Of a stretch of 37,935 bases of DNA, positions 1 through 7,307 are shown piece by piece. The stretch comes from Rhodocyclales bacterium RIFCSPLOWO2_02_FULL_63_24 (GTDB lineage: Bacteria; Pseudomonadota; Gammaproteobacteria; Burkholderiales; Rhodocyclaceae). Positions within the stretch are counted from its first letter, which is position 1; each line of letters starts with the position of its first letter. The stretch covers positions 3,391 through 41,325 of the forward strand of contig MHZX01000061.1 in the NCBI GenBank assembly GCA_001828935.1. The letters run 5' to 3'. Both the position numbers and the translations under genes were made by a program. The notes under the pieces were generated by a model. It saw only the letters and a list, made by a program, of their open reading frames with translations, was not told the DNA's origin and did no database searches.

Positions 1-1
1 T

Positions 2-2290
2 CTCTTTGCCGGCAGCGGCGACGACAGTTCGCTGCCACTGGCCGGTTATGCCGAACGCGCCTACCTCGCCTATGCCATGAGCGTGGTGCGGGCACGCGCC
101 CTGCCGCAGGTGGAAGACGGCCTCAAGCCGGTGCAGCGCCGCATCCTGCACGCGATGAACGAGATGCGGCTGGCCGCCAGCGCCAAGCACGTCAAGAGCG
201 CGCGCGTGGTCGGCGACGTGATCGGCAAATACCACCCGCACGGCGACACCAGCGTCTATGACGCCATGGTGCGCGTGGCGCAGGATTTCACGCTGCGTTA
301 TCCGCTGGTCGACGGCCAGGGCAACTTCGGCTCGCGCGACGGCGACGGCGCCGCGGCGATGCGCTACACGGAATGCCGCCTGACCCCCTTCGCCGACTTG
401 CTGCTCGGCGAAATCGATCGCGGCACGGTGGACTTCAGCGCCAACTACGACGGTTCGATGACCGAGCCGCAACTCCTTCCGGCGCGCCTGCCGGTGGTGC
501 TGCTGAACGGCGCCTCGGGCATCGCGGTGGGCATGGCCACCGAAATCCCGCCGCACAACCTGCGCGAAGTGGCCGAAGCCGCGCGTCTGCTGATCAAGAA
601 GCCGGAAGCCGTGCTGGAGGAAGTCCTCGCCGTGATGCCGGGACCGGATTTCCCCGGTGGCGGCCAATTGATCTCGACCCCGGCCGACATCCGCGACGCC
701 TATGCCAATGGCCGCGGCAGCCTGCGCATGCGCGCACGCTGGCGCATCGAGGAACTGGCACGCGGCCAGTGGCGCGTCATCGTCTACGAACTGCCGCACG
801 GCGTTTCCGTGGCGCAGGTACTGTCGGAAATCGAAGGCCTGACCAACCCGCAACCGCGGGCCGGCAAGAAAGATGTCAGCCAGGAACAGAAGAACCTCAA
901 GGCGCTGGTGCTCGGCGTGCTCGACAGCGTGCGCGACGAATCCAGCGACCAGCAGGCGGTGCGCATCATGCTGGAACCCAAGAGTTCGCGCATCGCGCAG
1001 GACGAATTCATGGCCGTGCTGCTGGCGCATACCAGCCTCGAATCCAGCGTCTCGGTGAACCTGACCATGGTTGGCCGCGATGGCCGGCCACAGCAGAAGA
1101 ATTTGCTCAACATCCTGCACGAATGGATTGCCTTCCGCTTCGCCACCGTGGAACGCCGCACCCGGCACCGCCTGGCCGAGGTGCTGCGCCGCGTGCATAT
1201 CCTCGAAGGGCGCATGACGGTGTTCCTGCGCATCGAGGAAGTGATCCGCTGCATCCGCGAATCCGACGAACCCAAGCCGGATCTGATGGCGCGTTTCGGT
1301 CTGACGGAAATCCAGGCCGAGGACATCCTCGAAATTCGCCTGCGCCAGTTGGCACGCCTGGAAGGCATCCGCATCGAAAAGGAACTCGGCGACCTGCGCG
1401 CCGAGCACGGCCAGCTCAACAAGCTGCTCGACTCGCGCCAGGAGATGACCAAGCTGATCCAGAAAGAAATCGGCGAGGACGCCAAGCGCTTCGGCGACGA
1501 ACGGCGCACCCTGCTCGAAGCCGTGACGCCGATCTCGCAAGGGGAAATCGCCGCGCCCGACGAACCGGTCACGGTGATCATCTCGAAGAACGGCTGGGTG
1601 CGCTCGCGCCAGGGCCATGGCCTCGATCCAGCCGGCATCACCTACAAGACCGGCGACTTCCCCTGGCTGGTGGCGGAAACGCGCAGCATCTGGCCGCTGA
1701 TCGTGATCGACAGCAATGGCCGCAGCTACAGCGTGAAAGTCTCCGACCTGCCCGGCGGCCGCGGCGATGGTGCGCCGCTCAACACCATGATCGACTTCCA
1801 GGACGGCGGCAAGCTGGTGCTGGCGCTCAGCGCTGCGCCGGAGAGCAAGTATCTGGTGGCCGGATCAGGCGGCTACGGCTTTGTCGCCAGCGTGGCCGAC
1901 ATGGTGGCGCGCAACAAGGCAGGCAAAGCCTTCCTGACACTGGACAAGGGCGAGAAGCCTCTAGCTCCTGCACCGGTGCTGGGCGACACCGTGGCCGTGC
2001 TGACGCAGGCCGGAAGGCTGCTGCTGTTCCCACTGGCCGAACTGAAGGAAATGGCCAAGGGCAAGGGATTGATGCTGATCGACCTGGCCAAGAACGATGA
2101 GGTCGTCGGGCTTGCGGTGAGCGCCGGTCAGGCTCTGGTCATCAGTGGCAGCGGACGCGCCGGGAAGCAGGTCGAGCAGTCGCTCGACGTCCTCGCCCAG
2201 GCTGCATTCCGTGCCTCCCGGGCGCGGCGCGGACAGGAAATTCCGTTCAAACTAAAACCGATAAGCCTGAACTTGACAGCGAATCATTGA
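2..2290 (+). CDS. parC: DNA topoisomerase IV subunit A (5' end cut by window)
   Basis: Type IIA topoisomerase subunit that breaks and rejoins DNA and, with ParE, decatenates daughter chromosomes. The frame is open to the left edge, so only the first few codons are missing; 762 residues are present. The catalytic tyrosine is in the RYTE motif (codon 365-367). The quinolone-interaction segment [10 protein letters not shown] (about 233-262) is present. The sequence [11 protein letters not shown], with Arg before DGD, favours ParC over GyrA. The C-terminal half is a GyrA/ParC-type beta-pinwheel. The last codons overlap a promoter for the next small gene. Confidence in the family is very high; ParC rather than GyrA is a sequence-pattern judgement. 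Confidence 0.95.
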   Translation, partial: LFAGSGDDSSLPLAGYAERAYLAYAMSVVRARALPQVEDGLKPVQRRILHAMNEMRLAASAKHVKSARVVGDVIGKYHPHGDTSVYDAMVRVAQDFTLRYPLVDGQGNFGSRDGDGAAAMRYTECRLTPFADLLLGEIDRGTVDFSANYDGSMTEPQLLPARLPVVLLNGASGIAVGMATEIPPHNLREVAEAARLLIKKPEAVLEEVLAVMPGPDFPGGGQLISTPADIRDAYANGRGSLRMRARWRIEELARGQWRVIVYELPHGVSVAQVLSEIEGLTNPQPRAGKKDVSQEQKNLKALVLGVLDSVRDESSDQQAVRIMLEPKSSRIAQDEFMAVLLAHTSLESSVSVNLTMVGRDGRPQQKNLLNILHEWIAFRFATVERRTRHRLAEVLRRVHILEGRMTVFLRIEEVIRCIRESDEPKPDLMARFGLTEIQAEDILEIRLRQLARLEGIRIEKELGDLRAEHGQLNKLLDSRQEMTKLIQKEIGEDAKRFGDERRTLLEAVTPISQGEIAAPDEPVTVIISKNGWVRSRQGHGLDPAGITYKTGDFPWLVAETRSIWPLIVIDSNGRSYSVKVSDLPGGRGDGAPLNTMIDFQDGGKLVLALSAAPESKYLVAGSGGYGFVASVADMVARNKAGKAFLTLDKGEKPLAPAPVLGDTVAVLTQAGRLLLFPLAELKEMAKGKGLMLIDLAKNDEVVGLAVSAGQALVISGSGRAGKQVEQSLDVLAQAAFRASRARRGQEIPFKLKPISLNLTANH

Positions 2291-2299
2291 TGCTAGAAT
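2273..2299 (+). promoter_or_regulatory. Sigma-70-type promoter inside the 3' end of parC
   Basis: A perfect -35 TTGACA (2273-2278) is followed after 15 bases by TAGAAT (2294-2299). TGC directly upstream of it forms an extended -10. The 15-base spacer is short, which the extended -10 could offset. Transcription would start near 2306 and give a leader of about 64 bases for the small gene at 2370. Confidence 0.6.
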
Positions 2300-2369
2300 C
2301 TTCGAGGAATTGGCCTATCGGTATCCACTCGTCGTTATCCGGATTCGCTGCCGTCCACGGAGAATAAAA

Positions 2370-2507
2370 ATGCTCTTCATCCTCTACTACATCATTGCCA
2401 TCGTGGTCCTGGTCATGCACTTCACCGGGTTTCTCGCCCGCCACAATGTGGAGTGGCTGGTGCTGGTGCTCGCCATAACGGTGTTCCCGGCGGTCATCTA
2501 CCTGTAG
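2370..2507 (+). CDS. 45-residue two-helix membrane microprotein
   Basis: Function unknown. The start is ATG 2370 because GGAG (2359-2362) lies 7 bases upstream; an upstream TTG at 2310 in the same frame has no such site. The protein is almost entirely two hydrophobic helices (about residues 2-19 and 27-44) joined by a short polar turn with His, Arg and Asn. It ends in a hydrophobic stretch right at the C terminus. It has its own good promoter (2273-2299) and converges with thrC. Small two-helix proteins of this kind often bind membrane complexes, but nothing here says which. That it is a real gene rests on the promoter, the ribosome site and the uninterrupted hydrophobic pattern. Confidence 0.65.
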   Translation: MLFILYYIIAIVVLVMHFTGFLARHNVEWLVLVLAITVFPAVIYL

Positions 2508-2561
2508 GTTCGCATCACCGTAGCGCCAGCGCCGACTCACGGCAATCCGGCACCGGTTTCA

Positions 2562-3986
2562 TCAACAGTGCCGGACGATGATGTCCTTGACCTGAGCCAA
2601 CGCCGCATCGACCACCTCGACTTTTTGCGGCAGGCTCTCGATTCCCTCAAGTTCTACCGGACGCACCGGATCGCGCCCCAGCGCCTCGCGTATCGTCTCG
2701 GCAAACTTCACTGCCTGCGCGGTTTCCAGCACGATCATCGGCAGACCCGCAAGGCGATGCTCCTGCGCCACCTTGACGCCGTCGGCCGTATGCGTGTCGA
2801 TCATCAGTCCATAGCGTGCCCAGATATCACGGATCGTCGCCAGACGGTCGGCGTGCGAACTGCGCCCGGACACGAATCCGTATTCCGGCAGGCGCGCGGC
2901 AAACGGACCGTCGGCAAGGCTGAAGCTGCCTCCGGTATCGACCTTGCTCCACAACTGTCGCACCGTGGCGGCGTCGCGCCCGACCACATCGAAAATGAAG
3001 CGCTCAAAATTCGAAGCCTTGGAAATGTCCATCGACGGACTGGAGGTGATGTGCGTTTCCGCGGTGGTTCTGGGCCGATAAATGCCACTGCGGAAGAACT
3101 CGTCGAGCACGTCGTTCTCGTTGGTGGCCAGCACCAGACGCGCGATCGGGAGGCCCATCATGCGCGCGATGTGGCCGGCGCAGATGTTGCCGAAATTTCC
3201 CGAGGGCACGCAGAAAGCCACTTTCTCCGCATTGTGCCGGGTGGCCTCGAAATAGCCTTTGAAGTAATACACTATCTGGGCCGCGACCCGCGCCCAGTTG
3301 ATCGAATTCACCGCACCGATCTTGTATTTGGCCTTGAACTCGGCATCGTTGGACACCGCCTTGACGATGTCCTGAGCGTCGTCGAACATGCCGCGCACGG
3401 CGATGTTGAAAATGTTCGCATCCGGTAGCGAATACATCTGGGCACGCTGGAAGGCGCTCATCTTGCCTTCCGGTGAAAGCATGAAGACGCGCACATTGTG
3501 CTTTCCGCGCATCGCATACTCGGCCGCCGACCCGGTGTCGCCCGAGGTCGCGCCGAGAATGTTGATGGTCTCGCCGCGCCGGTCCAGCACATACTCGAAC
3601 AGGTTGCCGAGCAGCTGCATGGCCATGTCCTTGAAGGCCAGCGTCGGCCCGTTGGACAGTTCCAGCAGATGGAAATCCGGCTCCAGCGTCGTCAGCGGCA
3701 CGATGTCGCCGGCCTTGGCCGGATCGCGGCTCCAGCGGTAAGTCTGCGCCGTGTAGGTCTTGTCGCAGATCGCCTTGAGGTCCGCTGCGGGAATGTCGGT
3801 GATGAACAGGCTCAGGATGCGGAAGGCGAGTTCGGCGTAGGACAAGCCGCGCCACTCCTGCAACTGATCGGCCACCTGCGGATAGGACTCGGGCAGATAG
3901 AGTCCGCCATCCGGCGCGAGGCCGCCGAGCAGGATGTCGCAGAATTCTTGTGGCGCTGCGCCGCCGCGGGTCGAGATGTATTTCAT
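2562..3986 (-). CDS. thrC: Threonine synthase
   Basis: Converts O-phospho-L-homoserine to L-threonine using pyridoxal phosphate (PLP); the last step of threonine synthesis. 474 residues, the long (class 2, proteobacterial) form. The N-terminal MKYISTRGG and the PLP-lysine segment GPTLAFKD (Lys119) are clear. The start is ATG 3986 because homology begins there; the frame stays open further upstream but is not threonine synthase-like. No good Shine-Dalgarno precedes it. The start lies one base after the stop of the HEPN gene, so translation is probably coupled to that gene. In related genomes hom and thrC are normally neighbours; here four accessory genes separate them. Confidence 0.96.
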   Translation of the reverse strand: MKYISTRGGAAPQEFCDILLGGLAPDGGLYLPESYPQVADQLQEWRGLSYAELAFRILSLFITDIPAADLKAICDKTYTAQTYRWSRDPAKAGDIVPLTTLEPDFHLLELSNGPTLAFKDMAMQLLGNLFEYVLDRRGETINILGATSGDTGSAAEYAMRGKHNVRVFMLSPEGKMSAFQRAQMYSLPDANIFNIAVRGMFDDAQDIVKAVSNDAEFKAKYKIGAVNSINWARVAAQIVYYFKGYFEATRHNAEKVAFCVPSGNFGNICAGHIARMMGLPIARLVLATNENDVLDEFFRSGIYRPRTTAETHITSSPSMDISKASNFERFIFDVVGRDAATVRQLWSKVDTGGSFSLADGPFAARLPEYGFVSGRSSHADRLATIRDIWARYGLMIDTHTADGVKVAQEHRLAGLPMIVLETAQAVKFAETIREALGRDPVRPVELEGIESLPQKVEVVDAALAQVKDIIVRHC

Positions 3987-3987
3987 G

Positions 3988-4473
3988 TCAGGTTGGGATC
4001 GTGGCAAAGCCTTTGCGCATAAGGAATTCATTGATATCACTAAATGTCGCTATGACAAATTTTGCCTCATCGATGACGAGATTGAGTCTTTCGATCCGAA
4101 GATCGGCTTCTTCAGGGTAATGATGAGAAAACTTGTTGCGGAGAATCGCCGCCGAGCCGAAGTCGTCCGCCGACTTGATGGCGCCCAGCTTTTCCATCAG
4201 CAGGCTCTTGTCACGGTTCGACTTGTCGCTGATGTCTTCCTGTTCGACATAGGCGATGCCCCTGAAAATTTGATCCTGAATCATGGCAACGCATTGCGAG
4301 TAGCGGAGGATCAAGGCATCAATCGATTCCTCCTGGTCGTCAGTCAGTTTTTCAATACCCTCTCGTGTCACCGGGAATAGCGCTCGATTCTTGTTCAGCG
4401 AGTAATTCAGCTTTTGAATCCGCTGGCCGCAAGCGGCCATGTTGGCGCGCAGAATTTCGAGTTCACTGCTCAC
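3988..4473 (-). CDS. HEPN-domain protein, HepT-like RNase toxin candidate
   Basis: 161 residues, all-helical in character. Residues 112-119 read RNKFSHHY, which fits the RX4HXY motif of HepT-type HEPN ribonucleases. In characterised HepT/MntA pairs the Arg and His cut RNA, and the Tyr is AMP-modified by the partner MNT protein. The start is taken as GTG 4473: it sits in a GTGA overlap with the stop of the MNT gene and has GAGGAG 7 bases upstream inside that gene. Base composition is clearly lower in GC than the flanks (two 60-base lines I counted are 37% and 43% GC; a hom line is 65%), so transfer is likely. The family is inferred from motif and neighbour; overall similarity to known HepT was not tested. 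Confidence 0.75.
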   Translation of the reverse strand: MSSELEILRANMAACGQRIQKLNYSLNKNRALFPVTREGIEKLTDDQEESIDALILRYSQCVAMIQDQIFRGIAYVEQEDISDKSNRDKSLLMEKLGAIKSADDFGSAAILRNKFSHHYPEEADLRIERLNLVIDEAKFVIATFSDINEFLMRKGFATIPT

Positions 4474-4829
4474 AACGGCACTCCTCTTTTTGCAATGACA
4501 TGGATCGGCTGTTCGGCCTGACCCGGATTGCGGATCAGCAGATCGACTTTTGAACCACACAGGGATGTCAATCGGTATTCGAGTGTCAATGATGCCTTCA
4601 GACTAACCGGCTGGCTGGCTTCAAGATAAAGATCGATATCGCCGCCGCGCCGGGAATCGTCCACGCGTGACCCAAATAGCCAGACCTTGCCCGCGGGGTC
4701 CGCGCCAAGCAGTGTTTGCCGAACTGCTTGCAGCTCGTGAGGGCTGAGTCTCATGATCCTGAAGGCATCGGTTCTTGCAATGAAATGGAGGAATTCTTCG
4801 TCGCTGAATTCAATTCGGGCCTGATCCAT
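4470..4829 (-). CDS. MNT-domain nucleotidyltransferase, MntA-like antitoxin candidate
   Basis: 119 residues of the minimal nucleotidyltransferase (polymerase-beta) superfamily. Gly53-Ser54 followed by Asp64 and Asp66 (GSX9DXD) forms the metal-binding site, and Asp96 in KVDLL is the likely third acidic residue. In HepT/MntA systems this protein neutralises the HEPN toxin by transferring AMP groups to its RX4HXY tyrosine. It overlaps the HEPN gene downstream by four bases. The ATG at 4829 has only a weak ribosome site, and an inverted repeat (4831-4863) covers that region. The catalytic residues appear intact, so an active enzyme is expected. Confidence 0.8.
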   Translation of the reverse strand: MDQARIEFSDEEFLHFIARTDAFRIMRLSPHELQAVRQTLLGADPAGKVWLFGSRVDDSRRGGDIDLYLEASQPVSLKASLTLEYRLTSLCGSKVDLLIRNPGQAEQPIHVIAKRGVPL

Positions 4830-4830
4830 T

Positions 4831-4863
4831 TAACCCGAAGGGAACGAGGTCGACCGCCGGGTT
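4831..4863 (-). promoter_or_regulatory. Inverted repeat over the MNT ribosome-binding region
   Basis: AACCCG (4832-4837) and CGGGTT (4858-4863) form a 6-base inverted repeat, extendable with one mismatch, directly upstream of the MNT start codon. Such repeats are frequent operators of autoregulated toxin-antitoxin units, or could fold in the mRNA and mask the start. Function is inferred from position. Confidence 0.4.
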
Positions 4864-4869
4864 TAGGCT

Positions 4870-4904
4870 AAAGGGGCCTGGCTCGGATTATTCATGACCC
4901 CTTT
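4870..4904 (-). terminator. Hairpin after DUF2442, possible attenuator
   Basis: AAAGGGG (4870-4876) pairs perfectly with CCCCTTT (4898-4904) around a 21-base loop, starting two bases after the DUF2442 stop codon on the minus strand. The 3' arm ends in only three T residues, so it is at best a weak terminator that might reduce read-through into the MNT-HEPN pair. Confidence 0.35.
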
Positions 4905-4906
4905 GA

Positions 4907-5227
4907 CTATTCTGGAACCAACCAATGCCCGTGAGCCCTGATCTCCTCATGGAGCCAATCGGGATCGAAATCGGCTCCGTTGGGCCAAGTGATGACGCCC
5001 AGCTCGATTCTGACTTGCTCAAATAGGCCCGGATCGGCAAGTGCGGAAAAAATTCCAGCGTTTTTACCTTTTACGAGTCTCGAAAAGTCGGCTATGCCGC
5101 TGGTGCCATCGACAAAGCTCACTGCCAGCCGATATCCAGACTGCACGCTGACAGCCAAAACCCGCCAAGCTGCTGCCGGAACTACTCCAGGGGAGCGATT
5201 CGTTTCGGTGATTGTTTCGATTGACAT
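4907..5227 (-). CDS. DUF2442 family protein
   Basis: 106 residues with the DUF2442 hallmarks FVDGTSGIADFS, LFEQVRIELGVITWPNG and an end near DPDWLHEE. The biochemical function is unknown. The start is ATG 5227 (MSIETITE), with AGGA about 9 bases upstream; the frame is open further but lacks family similarity. It overlaps the end of the DUF4160 gene by 46 bases. DUF4160/DUF2442 pairs are common, mobile and have been suggested to be toxin-antitoxin-like; that role is not proven. Part of the cassette between hom and thrC. Confidence 0.8.
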   Translation of the reverse strand: MSIETITETNRSPGVVPAAAWRVLAVSVQSGYRLAVSFVDGTSGIADFSRLVKGKNAGIFSALADPGLFEQVRIELGVITWPNGADFDPDWLHEEIRAHGHWLVPE

Positions 5228-5442
5228 AGACTCCAATCCTCCGTCAATTCGCTGCGATGCTCTGTCGCCCACTCAAGAACCAACGCCAACGCCCGCCGAG
5301 GCAGACTACCTTTGATGACTTCAAGCGTGCGAATGTCTATTTCCACTTCAAACTCGGCATACATTGCATGGAAGTGCGGCGGTGCATGCTCCCGCCAGAA
5401 CATCTGAATCACGATTCCGAAGAAAGAGCTAATCGTTGGCAT
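5182..5442 (-). CDS. DUF4160 family protein
   Basis: 86 residues. The family signature is complete: MPTISSFFGIVIQMF at the N terminus, the histidine cluster HAPPHFH (residues 19-25), the segment DIRTLEVIKGSLPRRAL, and the usual ending RIAPLE. The start is ATG 5442, matching the family's usual MPTIS start, although no strong ribosome site is seen; an in-frame TTG lies five codons upstream. The function is unknown. It is first in the four-gene cassette and its tail overlaps DUF2442, so the two are probably translated together. Confidence 0.82.
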   Translation of the reverse strand: MPTISSFFGIVIQMFWREHAPPHFHAMYAEFEVEIDIRTLEVIKGSLPRRALALVLEWATEHRSELTEDWSLCQSKQSPKRIAPLE

Positions 5443-5500
5443 GGCGGACGGTTTCAAAACGAAGCATAGTACATCCCGATTACAGGCTCCACATCCACTT

Positions 5501-5522
5501 GATTGGCCAAAATTAGGCCATC
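5501..5522 (-). other. Bulged hairpin downstream of hom
   Basis: On the minus strand GATGGCC and GGCCAATC can pair around an AT-rich loop, 14 bases after the hom stop. No T-run follows. It may mark the junction where the cassette joined the operon or act as a weak pause site; neither can be shown. Confidence 0.3.
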
Positions 5523-5535
5523 AACGCCCGCCTGT

Positions 5536-6846
5536 CTAGCCCAGTTCTTCCATCCGCAACCGGATCACCTGCTTCTTCACCACCGGCAGCGCCTCGATTT
5601 TCGCAATCGCCGCATCGACGTTCTTCTCGCGCGTAATGTGGGTCAGCATGATGATGTCGGTCTGCGACTCGCCCTCGGCCGGCTCGCGCTGGATCATGGC
5701 GTCGATGGAAATCTGCTGGTCGGCGAGGATGCGCGTGATGTCGGCCAGCACGCCGGGCTTGTCCTCGACGCGCAGGCGCAGGTAGTAGCTGGTTTCGACC
5801 TCGGCCAGCGGCAGGATGGGCGTGTCCTCGACGGCGCCGGGCTGGAAGGCCAGGTGCGGCACGCGATGTTCGGGATCGGCCGTATGCATGCGGGTGACAT
5901 CGACCAGGTCGGCGATCACCGCCGAGGCGGTGGGTTCGGCGCCGGCGCCCTTGCCGTAGTAGAGCGTGGCGCCGACCGCGTCGCCCTGCACCAGCACTGC
6001 GTTCATGGCGCCCTCGACATTGGCGATCAGGCGCTTGGCCGGGATCAGCGTCGGATGCACGCGCAACTCGACCCCTTCGGGGCGACGCCGGGTGATGCCC
6101 AGCAGCTTGATGCGGTAACCGAGTTGTTCGGCGTACTTGATGTCGTCGGCATCGAGCCGGCTGATGCCCTCGATGTATGCCTTGTCGAACTGCATCGGAA
6201 TGCCGAAGGCCAGCGCCGAGAGAATGGTGATCTTGTGCCCGGCGTCGACGCCCTCGATGTCGAAGGTCGGATCGGCCTCGGCATAGCCCAGGCGCTGCGC
6301 TTCCTTGAGCACGACGTCGAAGGGCAGGCCCTTGTCGCGCATCTCCGAAAGGATGAAATTGGTGGTGCCGTTGATGATGCCGGCGATCCACTGGATGCGG
6401 TTGGCGGTGAGGCCTTCGCGCACCGCCTTGATGATCGGGATGCCGCCGGCCACGGCGGCTTCGAAAGCGACCATGACGCCTTTTTCGTGCGCGGCGGCGA
6501 AAATCTCGTTGCCATGCACCGCCAGCAGCGCCTTGTTGGCGGTGACCACGTGCTTGCCGTTGGCGATGGCTTTCAGCACCAGTTCCTTGGCGATGCCGTA
6601 GCCGCCGATCAGCTCGATGACGATGTCGATATCCGGGTCGTTCACCACGGCGAAGGCATCGTCGGTCACCTGCGCCCGGCCGGCGGTCACCTGCCGCGCC
6701 AGTTCGAGGTTCTTGTCCGCCACCTTGGTGATGCGGATCGGACGCCCGGCGCGGCGGGTGATCTCGGCCTCGTTGCGGGAAAGAACGTTAAATGTGCCGC
6801 CACCGACCGTGCCGATGCCGAGCAGTCCTACATTGATGGGTTTCAT
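5536..6846 (-). CDS. hom: Homoserine dehydrogenase
   Basis: NAD(P)-dependent reduction of L-aspartate 4-semialdehyde to homoserine, the branch point to threonine and methionine. 436 residues: a Rossmann nucleotide-binding start (GLLGIGTVGGG, residues 7-17), a central catalytic domain with NGTTNFI (160-166) and Asp201/Lys205 in VDAGHK, and a C-terminal ACT domain (about 355-430), which in this family usually gives threonine feedback control. It is the monofunctional type, without a fused aspartokinase. The ATG overlaps the stop of the upstream acetyltransferase gene in an ATGA junction, indicating co-translation. Confidence 0.97.
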   Translation of the reverse strand: MKPINVGLLGIGTVGGGTFNVLSRNEAEITRRAGRPIRITKVADKNLELARQVTAGRAQVTDDAFAVVNDPDIDIVIELIGGYGIAKELVLKAIANGKHVVTANKALLAVHGNEIFAAAHEKGVMVAFEAAVAGGIPIIKAVREGLTANRIQWIAGIINGTTNFILSEMRDKGLPFDVVLKEAQRLGYAEADPTFDIEGVDAGHKITILSALAFGIPMQFDKAYIEGISRLDADDIKYAEQLGYRIKLLGITRRRPEGVELRVHPTLIPAKRLIANVEGAMNAVLVQGDAVGATLYYGKGAGAEPTASAVIADLVDVTRMHTADPEHRVPHLAFQPGAVEDTPILPLAEVETSYYLRLRVEDKPGVLADITRILADQQISIDAMIQREPAEGESQTDIIMLTHITREKNVDAAIAKIEALPVVKKQVIRLRMEELG

Positions 6847-7307
6847 TTGAGAGTTTTCCTGAAGCAGAAGGCCGGGATCGCCAGACCTTCCCGAAAGTAG
6901 AAGCGGTGGGCGGAGGTGCGCTGGGTGCCGGAATCCAGTGCCAGGACGTCGCAGTCGAGCGCGCGGGCACGCGCCTCCAGCTGCGCCAACAAAAACTTGC
7001 CGACGCCGCGCGAGCGCTGCGCGGCATCGGTGACGAGGTCATCGACATAGAGCCGGCGGCCCTCGTAGGTATTCTCCACCAGCCGCCAGACGGCGAGGCC
7101 GCGCACCGCTTCGCCTGCCACCGCGACGCTCATGCGCGCGCCGTTGGCGAAGACAGTCGCCAGTCGCCCGGCGTAATCCGCCGGCAGATGGTCGCGCAAT
7201 TGGCGATGCACCGGCTCGGCCCGCGCCAGCCAATCGGGCGCGACAATTTCGCCGCGCTCGCCGGTGATCTCGACCAGCGCCAACGACGACCCGAACTCAA
7301 CCGGCAT
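6843..7307 (-). CDS. GNAT family N-acetyltransferase
   Basis: 154 residues. The acetyl-CoA-binding signature is seen as VDDLVTDAAQRSRGVGKFL (R/QxxGxG/A type, about residues 86-104), followed by the C-terminal ALDSGTQRTSAHRFYFREG typical of GNAT enzymes. The substrate is not predictable. The start ATG 7307 overlaps the end of alaA by 11 bases, and the stop overlaps hom by four. It is therefore embedded in the alaA-hom operon and may act on an amino acid or a translation-related substrate; that is inference. Confidence 0.85.
   Translation of the reverse strand: MPVEFGSSLALVEITGERGEIVAPDWLARAEPVHRQLRDHLPADYAGRLATVFANGARMSVAVAGEAVRGLAVWRLVENTYEGRRLYVDDLVTDAAQRSRGVGKFLLAQLEARARALDCDVLALDSGTQRTSAHRFYFREGLAIPAFCFRKTLK

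Noticed and set aside
373..2100. Long open frame inside parC in another frame (575 codons)
   Set aside because: Arg/Ala/Pro-rich composition typical of a shifted frame in high-GC DNA; the ParC frame has clear conserved motifs.
2547..2574. CCGGCAC/GTGCCGG inverted repeat at the thrC stop, considered as a convergent terminator
   Set aside because: The loop is 14 bases and no T-run follows on either strand; half of it lies in thrC coding sequence.
5503..6900. 465-codon open frame antisense to hom
   Set aside because: Mirror frame of hom; composition is low-complexity Asp/Gly/Val/His and shows no domain pattern.
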